A stretch of DNA of 5,844 nt from Sedimenticola sp. (lineage in GTDB: Bacteria; Pseudomonadota; Gammaproteobacteria; Chromatiales; Chromatiaceae), in the NCBI GenBank assembly GCA_026197195.1, contig JAPHUG010000398.1, positions 1 through 5,844 of the forward strand, written 5' to 3'. A program made the position numbers and the translations under genes. This document shows, in pieces, positions 4,863 through 5,844 of the stretch. The notes under the pieces were generated by a model. The model saw only the letters and a list, made by a program, of their open reading frames with translations. It did no database searches and was not told the DNA's origin. Within the stretch, counting starts at the first letter, position 1; the number at the start of each line of letters is the position of its first letter.

Positions 4863-5844
4863 ATGGATAATCGCAAGAGAAAACCGGAACGCCAGCTTGA
4901 GATCGAAAGCATGGCTTCGCTCAAGAGCTGGGGGGATCCTCCCAGTGCTTTAGCGCCTGAGCTGGCCCAGGAGACAGTAATCGACTGTGGATGGGGACGG
5001 TTAATATTTGGCCAGACCTTTGGCTCGAACAGCCGCTTGGCGCAAGAGCTGAAAGACGAACGGCCGGGCCGGCGCGATGTGGCGCTCTACACGCGTGACC
5101 CGCACGTGGTAGTGTCAAAAGACCCGCAGGCGCTTTTTATCGACCCCTCACTGACATACCGGCTGGATTTGACGACAGCAGAACTTGATCTGAGATTGCC
5201 CGAAGGGGTTGTCATTAGATCGGTTACTGGTGGCTGGGACGAATACCACATTAACCGGATCTACAAGGCACGGGGCATGGTGGAGCTGAAGTCGGGCTTC
5301 AGCGAGCACCTGTTAAGCGAACCGTCGTTAAAGACCCTGGTCGCAGTGGATCAGCAGTCGGGGGATGTGATCGGCTGCGTGACCGGAGTCGATCACTATC
5401 AGGCCTTTGAAGATCCAGATAACGGCTGCAGTCTCTGGGCCTTGGCGGTGGATCCTCAGTGTCTGCACCCCGGCATCGGCCGGGCGTTGGTTACCCGGTT
5501 GGCGGAAGATTTCAAGCAATCGGGTCGCGCCTTCATGGATCTTTCGGTGATGCATGACAATGCCGAAGCGATTCAGCTCTATCACACTCTTGGGTTCTTC
5601 CAGGTCCCGGTCTATTGCGTTAAGACCAAGAACGTCATCAACGAACATCTTTACGTAGGACCGCGAAGTGAGGAATCTCTCAACGTCTACGCCCAGATTA
5701 TCGTGGATGAGGCCTGTCGACGTGGTATCGCTGTGGATATCGTTGATGCCTCAGGGGGATTTTTTGACTTGAGCTTGGGTGGTCGAACTGTCAGCTGTCG
5801 TGAATCCCTCACCGAACTGACTAGTGCCGTGGCCTTAAGTCGAT
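4863..5844 (+). CDS. ngg: N-acetylglutaminylglutamine synthetase, GNAT/ATP-grasp fusion, 3' truncated by window edge
   Basis: The frame is open to the window end, giving 327 residues of a protein that normally has nearly 600. The family acetylates and joins two glutamines to give N-acetylglutaminylglutamine, the precursor amidated by the upstream gene product. After a leader domain (about 1-115), a GNAT acetyltransferase domain occupies about 117-255. It shows the acetyl-CoA pyrophosphate loop HPGIGRAL at 202-209 and the conserved N233, Y240 and LGF (243-245) of the last GNAT helix and strand. From about 268 begins the ligase part (SEESLNVYAQIIVDEACRR, then CRESLTELTSAVALSR), the entry to the ATP-grasp domain. 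The ATP-binding core is beyond the window. An ATG at 4854 would add three residues, but the ribosome binding site fits 4863. It shares an operon with asnO. A peptidase gene is expected next by analogy with known clusters, but is not visible here. Confidence 0.9.
   Translation, partial: MDNRKRKPERQLEIESMASLKSWGDPPSALAPELAQETVIDCGWGRLIFGQTFGSNSRLAQELKDERPGRRDVALYTRDPHVVVSKDPQALFIDPSLTYRLDLTTAELDLRLPEGVVIRSVTGGWDEYHINRIYKARGMVELKSGFSEHLLSEPSLKTLVAVDQQSGDVIGCVTGVDHYQAFEDPDNGCSLWALAVDPQCLHPGIGRALVTRLAEDFKQSGRAFMDLSVMHDNAEAIQLYHTLGFFQVPVYCVKTKNVINEHLYVGPRSEESLNVYAQIIVDEACRRGIAVDIVDASGGFFDLSLGGRTVSCRESLTELTSAVALSR

Overview
The window looks like a piece of a gammaproteobacterial chromosome. The coding parts are moderately GC-rich, and the gene content (an H2-sensing [NiFe] hydrogenase beside an N-acetylglutaminylglutamine amide osmolyte operon) would suit a salt-exposed, facultatively H2- or sulfur-oxidising bacterium. 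The taxonomic guess is inference from gene content only. Nothing seen clearly amounts to an undescribed system; the interest lies in residue-level features of known families, the regulatory region, and the junction between the two modules.

Left part (1-2099, + strand): the 3' two thirds of a regulatory hydrogenase small subunit (HupU/HoxB type), overlapping by 4 bases the complete large subunit (HupV/HoxC type). Three features mark this pair as a cytoplasmic H2 sensor and not an energy-conserving uptake enzyme. The large subunit stops exactly at the histidine of the DPCxxCxxH motif. It carries Ile62 and Phe110, the bulky gas-channel residues known from sensor hydrogenases. The small subunit has no C-terminal membrane anchor. 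The partner histidine kinase (HupT/HoxJ) is not downstream and may lie upstream, outside the window.

Middle (2100-2441): an AT-rich spacer, about one third G+C over 2101-2340 by hand count, with no gene I would defend. It separates the hydrogenase genes from the convergent MarR-family gene.

Right part (2442-5844): a MarR-family regulator on the - strand (start best placed at 2930) is divergent from a + strand operon. That operon holds an asparagine-synthetase-like amidotransferase (asnO type, start best placed at 3079) and a GNAT/ATP-grasp fusion (ngg type), which is cut by the window end. By family knowledge, Ngg makes the acetylated dipeptide N-acetylglutaminylglutamine and AsnO amidates it to NAGGN, a compatible solute accumulated under osmotic stress. 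The regulator resembles EctR-type MarR proteins that control ectoine genes. The 148-base divergent region has a good promoter for the regulator, a weaker one for the operon, and inverted repeats over both -35 elements. This suggests autoregulation and operon control by the MarR protein.
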